Shown one piece after another: positions 57,690 to 64,000 of a DNA stretch of 64,000 nucleotides (position 1 is the stretch's first letter; each line of letters starts with the position of its first letter). The notes under the pieces are model-generated. The model did no database searches. It saw only the letters and a program-made list of their open reading frames with translations, and had not been told where the DNA came from. The stretch is from Myxococcaceae bacterium (lineage in GTDB: Bacteria; Myxococcota; Myxococcia; Myxococcales; Myxococcaceae): positions 310,001-374,000 of the forward strand of contig JAEUJQ010000050.1 in assembly GCA_016793095.1 (NCBI GenBank). Direction: 5' to 3'. The position numbers and the translations under genes were made by a program.

Positions 57690-58634
57690 ATGCTGCTCCT
57701 CGTCGCCGCGCTCCTCGCGCAGGTTCCCACCGGACCGGTGCTCGTCGAGGCAGAGCGGCTCTTCACGGAGGGCGACGCCCGGTTCCGCGCCGGCGACCTC
57801 GACGAGGCAGAGCGGTCCTTCGCGAAGAGCTATGCGCTGCTGCCGCTGGGCGCCACGGCGTGGAACCTCGCCCGCTGCACCGAGCAGGCGCGCAAACACG
57901 CCTCGGCGATCGGCTGGTACCGGCGGTACCTGCGGCTCGAGCCAACGGCGAAGGACAGGAAGCAGGTCGAGGCCGCGGTGCGCACCCTCGAGAAGCGGCT
58001 CGCCGCGCGTGGCGTGCAGGCGTTGACGGTCTTCATCACGCCCCCCGACGCCCAGGCGAGCGTCGATGCTGGCGCGGTGGCGGGCGACGGCGCGACCTTC
58101 GAGCTGACGGCGGGGCCGCACGCGCTCGAGGTGTTCGCCCCCACCTTCGTCACCGCGCAGCTCGAGGTGGTGGTCTCCCTCAGCGCATCGCAGGAGGTCG
58201 CCGTCACCCTCACCCCCAAGCCGCCGGCGGCCCTCGACGAGGGCTTCGTCCTGCCGCCAGCGCTCGACGCGCCCACCACCCGGCCTCCACCCCCTCCGCC
58301 GGTCGTCGTGCTCGCACCGTCGCCCATGCCCCACGTCACGCCCGGGAGTCCGGGGCTCGAGCTGAAGCCGGCGGTCCCGCGCGTCGAGCGTCGCCTCCGG
58401 TTCACCTGGCTCGGGGCGGGCCTGACGGTGGCCGCGAGCGTCACGGGCCTCGTCGCCGGGCTCGTCGCTGCAGACGCGTCGACGCAGCTCCGCGACGGCA
58501 CCGTGCGAAGCCGCGAGCAGAACACGGGGCTCAAGGGCACCATCGAGACGGGGGCGCTGGTCTCCAACGTCGGGTGGGTCGCCGCCGCCGTGCTCGCCGC
58601 CAGCACCGCGGTCGCGCTCGGAGTCGAGTGGTGA
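57690..58634 (+). CDS. TPR and PEGA domain membrane protein
   Basis: 314 residues from the ATG at 57690. A signal peptide (MLLLVAALLAQVPTGP) is followed by TPR-like helices (FTEGDARFRAGDLDEAERSFAKSYALLP, ASAIGWYRRYLRLEPTAKD) at residues 20-100, a PEGA domain (ALTVFITPPDAQASVDAGAV...LTAGPHALEVFAP) to about 180, a Pro-rich linker and two C-terminal membrane helices (LGAGLTVAASVTGLVAGLVA, VGWVAAAVLAASTAVAL). This architecture is common in Myxococcota and is often annotated only by domains. The stop overlaps the next start (GTGA). Confidence 0.78.
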   Translation: MLLLVAALLAQVPTGPVLVEAERLFTEGDARFRAGDLDEAERSFAKSYALLPLGATAWNLARCTEQARKHASAIGWYRRYLRLEPTAKDRKQVEAAVRTLEKRLAARGVQALTVFITPPDAQASVDAGAVAGDGATFELTAGPHALEVFAPTFVTAQLEVVVSLSASQEVAVTLTPKPPAALDEGFVLPPALDAPTTRPPPPPPVVVLAPSPMPHVTPGSPGLELKPAVPRVERRLRFTWLGAGLTVAASVTGLVAGLVAADASTQLRDGTVRSREQNTGLKGTIETGALVSNVGWVAAAVLAASTAVALGVEW

Positions 58635-59647
58635 GGCTGCTCTCCTCCGCCGCCGCGCTGCTGGTGGCGTGTGCCCCACCGGTCGAGGGCGCGGCGTGCA
58701 CGTCTGACGACAACTGCCCGGGAAGCCAGCGGTGCTCGACGAGCTGCCGCTGCGAGAGCAGCCCGCCCGCGGGCGGCTGCCCGGGGTACACCCGAGAGGC
58801 GAGCCTCCCCCTCGATGCGGCGTCGGCCTCAGCGGTGGTGCAGCTCTCCGGTCGGGGCGAGGTGGCCGCCGTCTACGCCACCGACTCGAGGGGCCGTCCC
58901 ACCACGCGCCTCTTCGTCCCTGACGGCGGCGCGTGGACGCGGCTCGGTGAGCTCGAAGCAGACGGTCCGAGCGCGTCGCCGATGGGGCTGTCGCCGACCG
59001 GCAACGGCCTGGCCCTGCGCGGGCTCCTCGGCACGGTGACGCACTATCGGCTGCCGGGGCTCGAGAGCTTCACGCCCCTCTGGACGAGCTCCGCCAGGGC
59101 CGTGGCGCTCGCGGGAGAGACCGTGGTCGCGTCATTCGACGGCGCCGGCACGCGCCGCAAACGAGTCGGCGACTCGTTGAGCGCTCTGGGAACCGCCATC
59201 GACACCGGGAGCGCCGACGAGCTTCAGCTCTCGAACGACGGGGTCGTGGCGGCGCGCTTCGGGAGCGAGGTGCGGCTGTACGACTCGGACGGAGGGAGGG
59301 GGAGTGTGTACAGCGACGTCAAGGCCATCGACCTGTCTGCCGATGGGCGTTCGGTGGCCCTCGTTCGCGATACCGGCGTGGAGGTGGCCGTGGGCGCACG
59401 ACGCGCGTCCGTGCCGCTCGGCGGGGCCGCCCAGGCTGCGCTCGACGGCAGCGGTCGAACGCTGGTGGCCCTGAGCGGCGGAGCCCCCGCAGTCTTCGCG
59501 CTCGACGGCGGCGCCTGGGCCAGGGTCGGCGCGCTGCCCATCGATGAGGGGGTCGCTCGCGGTGCAGCGCTGACCGACGACGGAGAGCTGCTGCTCATCG
59601 GCGTGCCTTCCCAGCGGCAGGTGCTCGTCTTCCGCCGGCTCCGCTGA
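58631..59647 (+). CDS. Lipoprotein with Cys-rich head and propeller-like body
   Basis: 338 residues from a GTG overlapping the previous stop (a GTG 3 nt earlier is also possible). The signal VRLLSSAAALLVAC is a lipobox. A Cys-rich head (CTSDDNCPGSQRCSTSCRCESSPPAGGC) resembles EGF-like or DUF heads of myxobacterial surface proteins. The body contains six or so beta units (GRGEVAAVYATDSRG, NGLALRGLLGTVTHY, DELQLSNDGVVAARFG, ADGRSVALVRDTGVEVAVG, GRTLVALSGGAPAVFALDGG), probably a propeller. It likely forms a pair with the TPR/PEGA protein. Function unknown. Confidence 0.75.
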   Translation: MRLLSSAAALLVACAPPVEGAACTSDDNCPGSQRCSTSCRCESSPPAGGCPGYTREASLPLDAASASAVVQLSGRGEVAAVYATDSRGRPTTRLFVPDGGAWTRLGELEADGPSASPMGLSPTGNGLALRGLLGTVTHYRLPGLESFTPLWTSSARAVALAGETVVASFDGAGTRRKRVGDSLSALGTAIDTGSADELQLSNDGVVAARFGSEVRLYDSDGGRGSVYSDVKAIDLSADGRSVALVRDTGVEVAVGARRASVPLGGAAQAALDGSGRTLVALSGGAPAVFALDGGAWARVGALPIDEGVARGAALTDDGELLLIGVPSQRQVLVFRRLR

Positions 59648-60129
59648 GCCCAGCTGAGCACCGCACACGACGCGCTCGCTGGCTCGACCGGCGGCGCGCG
59701 CGCCTTCTCCCACGCGGAGGAGGCCCGCGCCCGGTCGCCGCTCGCCAGCGATGTGACGTCGCTCACCGCGAGCGAGACGCGCATGCCTATTGGAGCAACC
59801 CGACGGACCGGAGCGTGAAGCTTCCACAGGAAGGAGGCGTGGGAGCGCTGCCGGGAGAGCCGGTGAGGGGGTGGCGCTTGCTGGCCCGGCCACCGTGCCG
59901 ACACCTCCCGCGAGAGCTGGCCATGGTGATGACGGCACGCCTGCGGAACGGACGGCCGCCAGCAAGTGCCGACACGTCCCGCGAGAGCTGGCCATGGTGT
60001 GATGGCGTCGGCGGGGCCTGGCGCAGAACGGGGACCAGGAGCGCGGCGGAGGGTCCTCTCAACCGGCGCCAGAGGAGGAGCGACGATTCAGCGCGCTGAT
60101 GGGCTATGCGTCCTCGCGACACCTGACTC
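59648..60129. other. 482-bp gap with a two-copy direct repeat
   Basis: No gene is supported here. A 36-37-bp direct repeat occurs twice, 71 bp apart: 59895-59930 and 59966-60002, beginning GTGCCGACAC and ending CTGGCCATGGTG, with 1-2 changes. The rest is non-coding by composition. The repeat may be a regulatory or recombination element before the membrane-protein gene. Confidence 0.55.
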
Positions 60130-61194
60130 ATGAAGCCGCGCCCCAATCGTTCACGCCCGCGAACCGCTGGAGCTCTCGAGCCCGCGCCCGTGAGCACGGC
60201 GCACGTCCTGACGACGGTGGCCGTGCTCGTCACGCTCGCCCTCGGAGCCGTGATGCGGCTGTCCCTCGCGGGCCTCCTGACGCTGCCGCTCGACTTTCAC
60301 CACCTGCGCCACGCGCACTCCCACCTCGGCGCGTACGGCGTGCTGTTCCCGCTCGCGTTCCTCGCCTGGCGCGCCCGTGGAGCGCCTGTTCCGGGCGCGC
60401 GCGAGTCCCTCGCCTATGCGCTGGCCACCACGCTCGCCTTCGCTGGCTTCCTGCGCGCAGGCTACGGACCGGAGGCCATCGTCGGCAGCACCATCGTCGG
60501 CGCCTCGTGGCTCGCGAGCGCCTTCCGCCTCCGCGCCGCCGTGAGGCGCTTCGATGACCCGCTCGCGCTCGTGCCGCCCGGCATCGTCGCGGCGATGGCG
60601 TGCGTGCCCTTCATCGCGCTCACGCTGAGGCGAGACCCGGCGCTCGCACAGCAGCTGGTCGCCACCTTCCTCGGCGCGTTGCTGCTCGTGGTCGTCACCC
60701 CGTCGGCGCTCGCGTCGCTCGGCGTGCGAGCCTGGCCCACACCACTCCTGACGGTGGCCGGCCTCGCGGGCGCGGCGGCGCTGGGGGTGTGGCCGTCGCC
60801 CGTCGCGCGCCTCGGCCTCGCGCTCTACGCCCTGTGGCTCGCGTCCGCCGCGAGGGAGCGGTCGCTCGGCTGGTCGATCCGCCTCTCCTGGCTCCTCGTC
60901 GGCCTGGGCCTGCTCGCGATGGCCGCCGGGGTGGTGCCCAACGCCCGCCCCGCCGTCATCGGCGCCATTCACTTCCTCGTGCTGGGGCCGGTGCTGCTCA
61001 GCCTCGCGCCCCGCAGGTGGCCCATCGTCACCCGCCTCGCGACCCCACCGCTCCTCGTCGCGCTCTCCCTCCACTCGGGCGCGCTCGTGCTGCAGGCGTT
61101 CGAGGCCGCTCCCTGGAGCCTGGCGGCCGCGGCTCTCGGCGGCCTCCTCGCCGTCGCGTGGTGGGCCATCGCCGCGCTCTGGCCGGAGCGCTGA
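60130..61194 (+). CDS. Polytopic membrane protein related in style to 54771-55850
   Basis: 354 residues from the ATG at 60130. About ten membrane helices, with a His-rich entrance between helices 1 and 2 (FHHLRHAHSHLGAYGVLFPLAF). Other segments include IVAAMACVPFIALTLRRD, LLVVVTPSALASLGV and VIGAIHFLVLGPVLLSLAPRRWP. The HHLRHAHSHLG phrase could ligate a haem or copper. A family name is not recognised; NnrS-like or haem-copper-oxidase-subunit-like proteins have comparable layouts. A sigma-54-type site was looked for upstream without success. Confidence 0.72.
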   Translation: MKPRPNRSRPRTAGALEPAPVSTAHVLTTVAVLVTLALGAVMRLSLAGLLTLPLDFHHLRHAHSHLGAYGVLFPLAFLAWRARGAPVPGARESLAYALATTLAFAGFLRAGYGPEAIVGSTIVGASWLASAFRLRAAVRRFDDPLALVPPGIVAAMACVPFIALTLRRDPALAQQLVATFLGALLLVVVTPSALASLGVRAWPTPLLTVAGLAGAAALGVWPSPVARLGLALYALWLASAARERSLGWSIRLSWLLVGLGLLAMAAGVVPNARPAVIGAIHFLVLGPVLLSLAPRRWPIVTRLATPPLLVALSLHSGALVLQAFEAAPWSLAAAALGGLLAVAWWAIAALWPER

Positions 61195-61212
61195 GCGGCG
61201 TTTCGTTTCGCC

Positions 61213-61231
61213 CTGTTTCAGTCCGGAACAG
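61213..61231. promoter_or_regulatory. Candidate activator binding site upstream of the outer-membrane barrel operon
   Basis: CTGTTTC-AGTCC-GGAACAG is an inverted repeat with one arm mismatch. It matches 46698-46716 at 15 of 19 positions and the element before the activator gene at 14 of 19. It lies about 137 bp upstream of the -24 GG at 61368, a typical enhancer distance for sigma-54 systems. Confidence 0.62.
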
Positions 61232-61365
61232 CATCGACCCGACCCCTTGCAGGGCCTGCAGCCCCGCGGCGCTCGAACCGGCCTCTCGCGCACAAGCTGC
61301 ACCATCGGCCCTTCAGGACCTGAGAAGCGCGTTCGTCACCTGCGACATCGTGTCGCAGCGCTCGC

Positions 61366-61382
61366 ACGGCGCGCTGGGTGCA
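61366..61382 (+). promoter_or_regulatory. Sigma-54-type promoter of the outer-membrane barrel operon
   Basis: ACGGCGCGCTGGGTGCA has GG (61368-61369), 10 bases and GC (61380-61381), but only 9 of 13 consensus positions match, so it is the weakest of the four. The -12 C is 14 nt before the ATG at 61395, as in the hemerythrin gene. Confidence 0.5.
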
Positions 61383-61394
61383 CAGTGCCGCGGC

Positions 61395-62315
61395 ATGACG
61401 GTGCGCGGGCTCCTCGTGGTGCTGGTGGTGCTGGCGATGACGCCGGCCCGGGCGCGCGCGGCAGCGTGTTGCGTGTCCGCGACGGCCTTCGGGGTCGGCC
61501 GCCTGCTGGCCTGGGAGGACTTCGCGCTGGGCGTGCAGGTGGGCCACACCCGCGTGCTGGGGCAGTACGACGCGAACCGCTCGCTGCGCCTGTTCCAGCC
61601 GGGAGAGTTCGCTGATGGCCTCACGCGCGTCGAGCCGTGGGCCATCGTGCGCCTCGCGGAGCGCGTGCAGGTGCAGGCCCGCGTGCCGGTGGTGGTGAAC
61701 GACCGCGCCGCGGGCGGTCTGTCGCAGCTCGCCAGTGGGCTGGGAGACGTTGGCGCGGCGGTGCGCGTCGAGGCCATCTCGCTCGGAGAGTACGAGCGGC
61801 TTCCCTCGCTTGGCTTCACCCTGGGCGTGCTGGCGCCGACGGGCCGGCGGGCCGAGCAGGCGTTTCTGCCCCTCGGCGCAGGCGTCACCGGCCGCGGCGC
61901 GTGGGGCGCCTCGCTCGCGTTGGAGAGCGAGTACACGTGGCTGCCCTGGTACGTGCGGCTCGACGCCGGCGTCACCGTCTACGCCCCGTTCCGTCGCGCC
62001 GACACGGGCGCCTCGCAGTGGTACGGGCCCATCGTGCAGGCGGCGCTCTCGAGCGGCCGTGAGCTGGTTCCCGACAAGCTGGTGCTCGCCCTGTCGGCGC
62101 AGCTCGAGTGGGAAGCGCCGCTGCGGCTCGACGGCGAGGTGGTGGGGACGTCGAGCGCGCTGCTCCCTTCGCTGCTCGCCTCTCTGTCGTGGCGGGTGCA
62201 CCCCCACTGGACCCTCGTCACCAGCGTCGCCGCCAGTGTGTGGCCCGGCGGGCTGGCGCAGAACCGCGACGCCCGCCTCGGCGTCCTCATCGGAGGTCGC
62301 TATGGCCACTTCTGA
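61395..62315 (+). CDS. Outer-membrane beta-barrel protein
   Basis: 306 residues from the ATG at 61395. Signal peptide MTVRGLLVVLVVLAMTPARARA. The mature protein shows alternating hydrophobic strands typical of a small barrel (WAIVRLAERVQVQARVPVVV, LGFTLGVLAPTGRR, WGASLALESEYTWLPWYVRLDAGVTVY, LVLALSAQLEWEAPLR), ending RLGVLIGGRYGHF with the aromatic terminal residue usual for outer-membrane proteins. It has a close Cys pair (AACCVS) after the signal. The next gene starts 14 nt before its stop, so they are translated together. Confidence 0.8.
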   Translation: MTVRGLLVVLVVLAMTPARARAAACCVSATAFGVGRLLAWEDFALGVQVGHTRVLGQYDANRSLRLFQPGEFADGLTRVEPWAIVRLAERVQVQARVPVVVNDRAAGGLSQLASGLGDVGAAVRVEAISLGEYERLPSLGFTLGVLAPTGRRAEQAFLPLGAGVTGRGAWGASLALESEYTWLPWYVRLDAGVTVYAPFRRADTGASQWYGPIVQAALSSGRELVPDKLVLALSAQLEWEAPLRLDGEVVGTSSALLPSLLASLSWRVHPHWTLVTSVAASVWPGGLAQNRDARLGVLIGGRYGHF

Positions 62316-62937
62316 GGCGCTGGCCACGTCCAGGGCGCTGCTCCTCTCAGCCGCCGTCCTGGCCGGGTGCGCGGGGACGAGCGGCGCGACGCGCACGGCC
62401 GAGAGCTCCGCGGTGGTGCTGCGGGCTCCCGTGGGTGCGGAGTCCACCACCCTCGCGGCGCTCACCTCGTCACGGCAGGCCACGGTGCTCGTCTTCTGGA
62501 GCAGCGGCTGCCCGTGTGTCCGGCGCTACCAGGCGCGCGTCGAGGCCTTCGCCGAGCGCTACGCCTCGCGGGACGTGCAGGTGCTCGCCGTCTCGAGCAA
62601 CGCGGGCGAGCCGTTCGAAGAGGCGCTCTCGGTGGCCAGGGAGCGCGGCGTCCGGGTGCCCCTGTTGCGTGACGACGGGGGCGAGGTGGCGAAGCTGGTC
62701 GGCGCGCGCAGTACCCCCACCGTCGCGCTGCTCGACCGCTCCGGCGCCGTGCGCTTCGTCGGCTGGCTGGACAACGAGCGTGAGCCGGGCGTGGAGGGTC
62801 GTGAGGCGTGGCTCGAGCAGGCAGTCGAAGGCGTGCTGGGCGGCGGCTCCTTCGCGAAGCGCACCCCGACGTGGGGCTGCCCCATCACCCGTTCGCTGTC
62901 GTCCGTCGAACCCAGGCGCTGTGAAGCAGCGCATTGA
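62302..62937 (+). CDS. Thioredoxin-like redoxin lipoprotein
   Basis: 211 residues from an ATG within the last 14 nt of the barrel gene. Signal MATSEALATSRALLLSAAVLAGC ends in a lipobox. The thioredoxin fold contains ATVLVFWSSGCPCVRRYQARVEAF, in which the redox motif is CPC rather than the CxxC of TlpA; VQVLAVSSNAG and ARSTPTVALLDRSGAVRFVGWLD are typical of AhpC/TSA-TlpA types. The cis-Pro (STPT) is present. It probably works in disulphide or copper chemistry in the periplasm. The C-terminus has a lone Cys (TWGCPIT). Confidence 0.82.
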   Translation: MATSEALATSRALLLSAAVLAGCAGTSGATRTAESSAVVLRAPVGAESTTLAALTSSRQATVLVFWSSGCPCVRRYQARVEAFAERYASRDVQVLAVSSNAGEPFEEALSVARERGVRVPLLRDDGGEVAKLVGARSTPTVALLDRSGAVRFVGWLDNEREPGVEGREAWLEQAVEGVLGGGSFAKRTPTWGCPITRSLSSVEPRRCEAAH

Positions 62938-62951
62938 CTCAGGGAGAAGCC

Positions 62952-63728
62952 ATGCACCGTCTGTCGTCGCTGTTCCTCGTCCTCGTCCTCGCAGCCTGTG
63001 GGCCCGCCCCCTCGACTCCAGCGCCTCGCACCGTGCTCGGCACGGCCACGGTGGACACGTTGAGCGGTGAGCTCTCGACGAGCGCCCGGCTCTCGATGGG
63101 GCTCTCCACCGTGTGGATGAAGCTCACGGACAACGGCGCCCCGGTGACCGACGCCGCCGTGATGTTGATGCCGGTGATGACGATGCCGACGAAGTCGCAC
63201 GCGTGCCCCGTGGTGGGCGAGGTGGTGCACCAGGGCGGCGGCGTCTACCGCGGCCAGCTCGTCTTCCAGATGGCGAGCGCCGACATGGGCACCTGGACGC
63301 TCGGCGTGAAGGTGACGCGCGGCGGAGTCGAGAAGAAGCTGTCGTTCGACGTCGTCGTGGGCGACGGCTCGTCCGTGCACAGCTTCACGGTCGCGGACCC
63401 GAACAACGCGGCGATGATGAAGCGCTACGTGATGAGCGTCTCGTTCCCCGAGGGCGCGAAGGTGGGCCTCAACAAGGTGCTCGTCACCCTGCACCGCATG
63501 CAGGACATGATGACGTTCCCCGCGTTCGACGACGCGTCCTTCGAGATGGTGCCCGAGATGCCGGCGCATGGGCACGGCTCACCCAACAACGTCGCCCCCA
63601 CGCTGGTCGCGCCAGGCCGGTACGAGGGCACGGTGAACTTCACGATGCCCGGCGAGTGGAAGACGACCTTCACCGTGAAGGCGGCCGGCGCGGTGATGAC
63701 GTCGAAGGCGTTCGACACCACCCTCTGA
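62952..63728 (+). CDS. YtkA/FixH-like lipoprotein
   Basis: 258 residues from the ATG at 62952 (GGGAGAAG upstream). Signal MHRLSSLFLVLVLAAC. Two Ig-like YtkA-type domains are seen: VWMKLTDNGAPVTDAAVMLMPVMTMPTKSHACP...VYRGQLVFQMASADMGTWTLGVKV and MSVSFPEGAKVGLNKVLVTLHRMQDM...RYEGTVNFTMPGEWKTTFTV. The Met- and His-rich text (MLMPVMTMPTKSH, MVPEMPAHGHG) suggests copper binding. With the barrel and redoxin this looks like a metal-handling or assembly module for a periplasmic copper enzyme. The role is inferred from composition and neighbours. Confidence 0.78.
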   Translation: MHRLSSLFLVLVLAACGPAPSTPAPRTVLGTATVDTLSGELSTSARLSMGLSTVWMKLTDNGAPVTDAAVMLMPVMTMPTKSHACPVVGEVVHQGGGVYRGQLVFQMASADMGTWTLGVKVTRGGVEKKLSFDVVVGDGSSVHSFTVADPNNAAMMKRYVMSVSFPEGAKVGLNKVLVTLHRMQDMMTFPAFDDASFEMVPEMPAHGHGSPNNVAPTLVAPGRYEGTVNFTMPGEWKTTFTVKAAGAVMTSKAFDTTL

Positions 63729-63735
63729 AGGCGCC

Positions 63736-64000
63736 TCAGCGAACGAAGCGCATGCCCAGCAGCCCGCGCTGGGCGTCGTCGGGGAAGTGGAAGGTGAACT
63801 CGGACGGCCGGAAGACGCCGTCGGCCTGCGGCCAGAACGTCGCCTCCTCGAAGACCTCGGCGATGCACGCCTCGACCAGCGGGTCGTCCCAGGAGCTCGT
63901 CACGGTGACGCCCGGGGCGAAGGTGCCGGCGCGACCCGGCGTGAAGCGAATGCTGACGTCGATGGGCCCGCGGTCGCGCTCCAGCCAGTGCGGGACGCAG
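63736..64000 (-). CDS. Partial gene, possible AgmX/PglI-type C-terminal domain
   Basis: The minus strand is open from the right edge to a TGA at 63738-63736, about 87 codons, so only the C-terminus is seen. It reads CVPHWLERDRGPIDVSIRFTPGRAG, then VTVTSSWDDPLVEACIAEVFEEATFWPQADGVFRPSEFTFHFPDD. The layout (Cys, beta strands, Cys helix 'VEACIAEVFEEATFWP', final FPSEF strand) resembles the AgmX/PglI C-terminal domain found in myxobacterial motility and TonB-like proteins. That match is from memory of the pattern only. It converges with the YtkA-like gene, 7 nt apart. Confidence 0.6.
   Translation of the reverse strand, partial: CVPHWLERDRGPIDVSIRFTPGRAGTFAPGVTVTSSWDDPLVEACIAEVFEEATFWPQADGVFRPSEFTFHFPDDAQRGLLGMRFVR

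Overview
This is a high-GC window from a myxobacterium-like genome (phylum Myxococcota). Several things point there: very strong G/C at third codon positions, many lipoproteins with low-complexity linkers (GGSA, DGG and proline-rich runs), a MYXO-CTERM-like tail at 10099-11403, bacterial enhancer-binding proteins, and Sec-exported clade II nitrous oxide reductase. The species cannot be named from the sequence alone. No rRNA, tRNA, insertion sequence or CRISPR array was seen.

Layout. 1-3.8 kb: envelope or lipoprotein genes on the minus strand and a nucleoside deoxyribosyltransferase-like protein. 3.9-7.7 kb: a cobalamin riboswitch, a BtuB-type TonB-dependent receptor and an overlapping Cys-rich beta-propeller lipoprotein; a BtuF-like protein lies at 14.2-15.1 kb. 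7.8-24.6 kb: housekeeping and accessory genes (protein-isoaspartate methyltransferase, two related ATP-grasp enzymes, a LysM protein, a photolyase/flavin-oxidoreductase fusion, an ECF sigma factor with a SnoaL-like tail opposite an SRPBCC gene, an alpha/beta hydrolase). 24.6-28.0 kb: a direct-repeat array, a trypsin-like lipoprotein, then a visibly AT-richer two-gene cassette with a PD-(D/E)XK nuclease. 28.2-31.3 kb: a desaturase and a RegB/RegA-type redox two-component system.

31.3-55.9 kb is a nitrogen-oxide respiration region. It holds a hemerythrin-like gene, a small sigma-54 activator with four N-terminal cysteines, and a clade II nos cluster: nosZ, two cytochromes c, a NosB-like protein, nosD, nosG, nosH, nosF, nosL, nosY, a second nosD and an ankyrin protein. 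A second operon encodes a Tat-exported NarG/NxrA-like molybdoenzyme with Fe-S, haem-b and chaperone subunits. It is followed by RIC/YtfE (repair of nitrosatively damaged Fe-S centres) and a MIP18-family protein. 56-64 kb: a tetrahaem cytochrome fused to a nucleotidase-like domain, TPR/PEGA proteins, a membrane protein, and an operon of an outer-membrane barrel, a redoxin and a YtkA/FixH-like lipoprotein.

Regulation. Four genes (hemerythrin, first gene of the molybdoenzyme operon, RIC, outer-membrane barrel) have GG-N10-GC sigma-54-type promoters whose -12 element ends only 14-17 nt before the start codon, and none has a convincing Shine-Dalgarno. Two of these, and the activator gene itself, also carry a related inverted repeat (CTGTTYC-N5-GGAAC-like). 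This suggests one sigma-54 regulon with near-leaderless transcripts, possibly responding to nitric oxide through the Cys-bearing activator. The promoters and repeats are read from the sequence; the regulatory scheme is inference.
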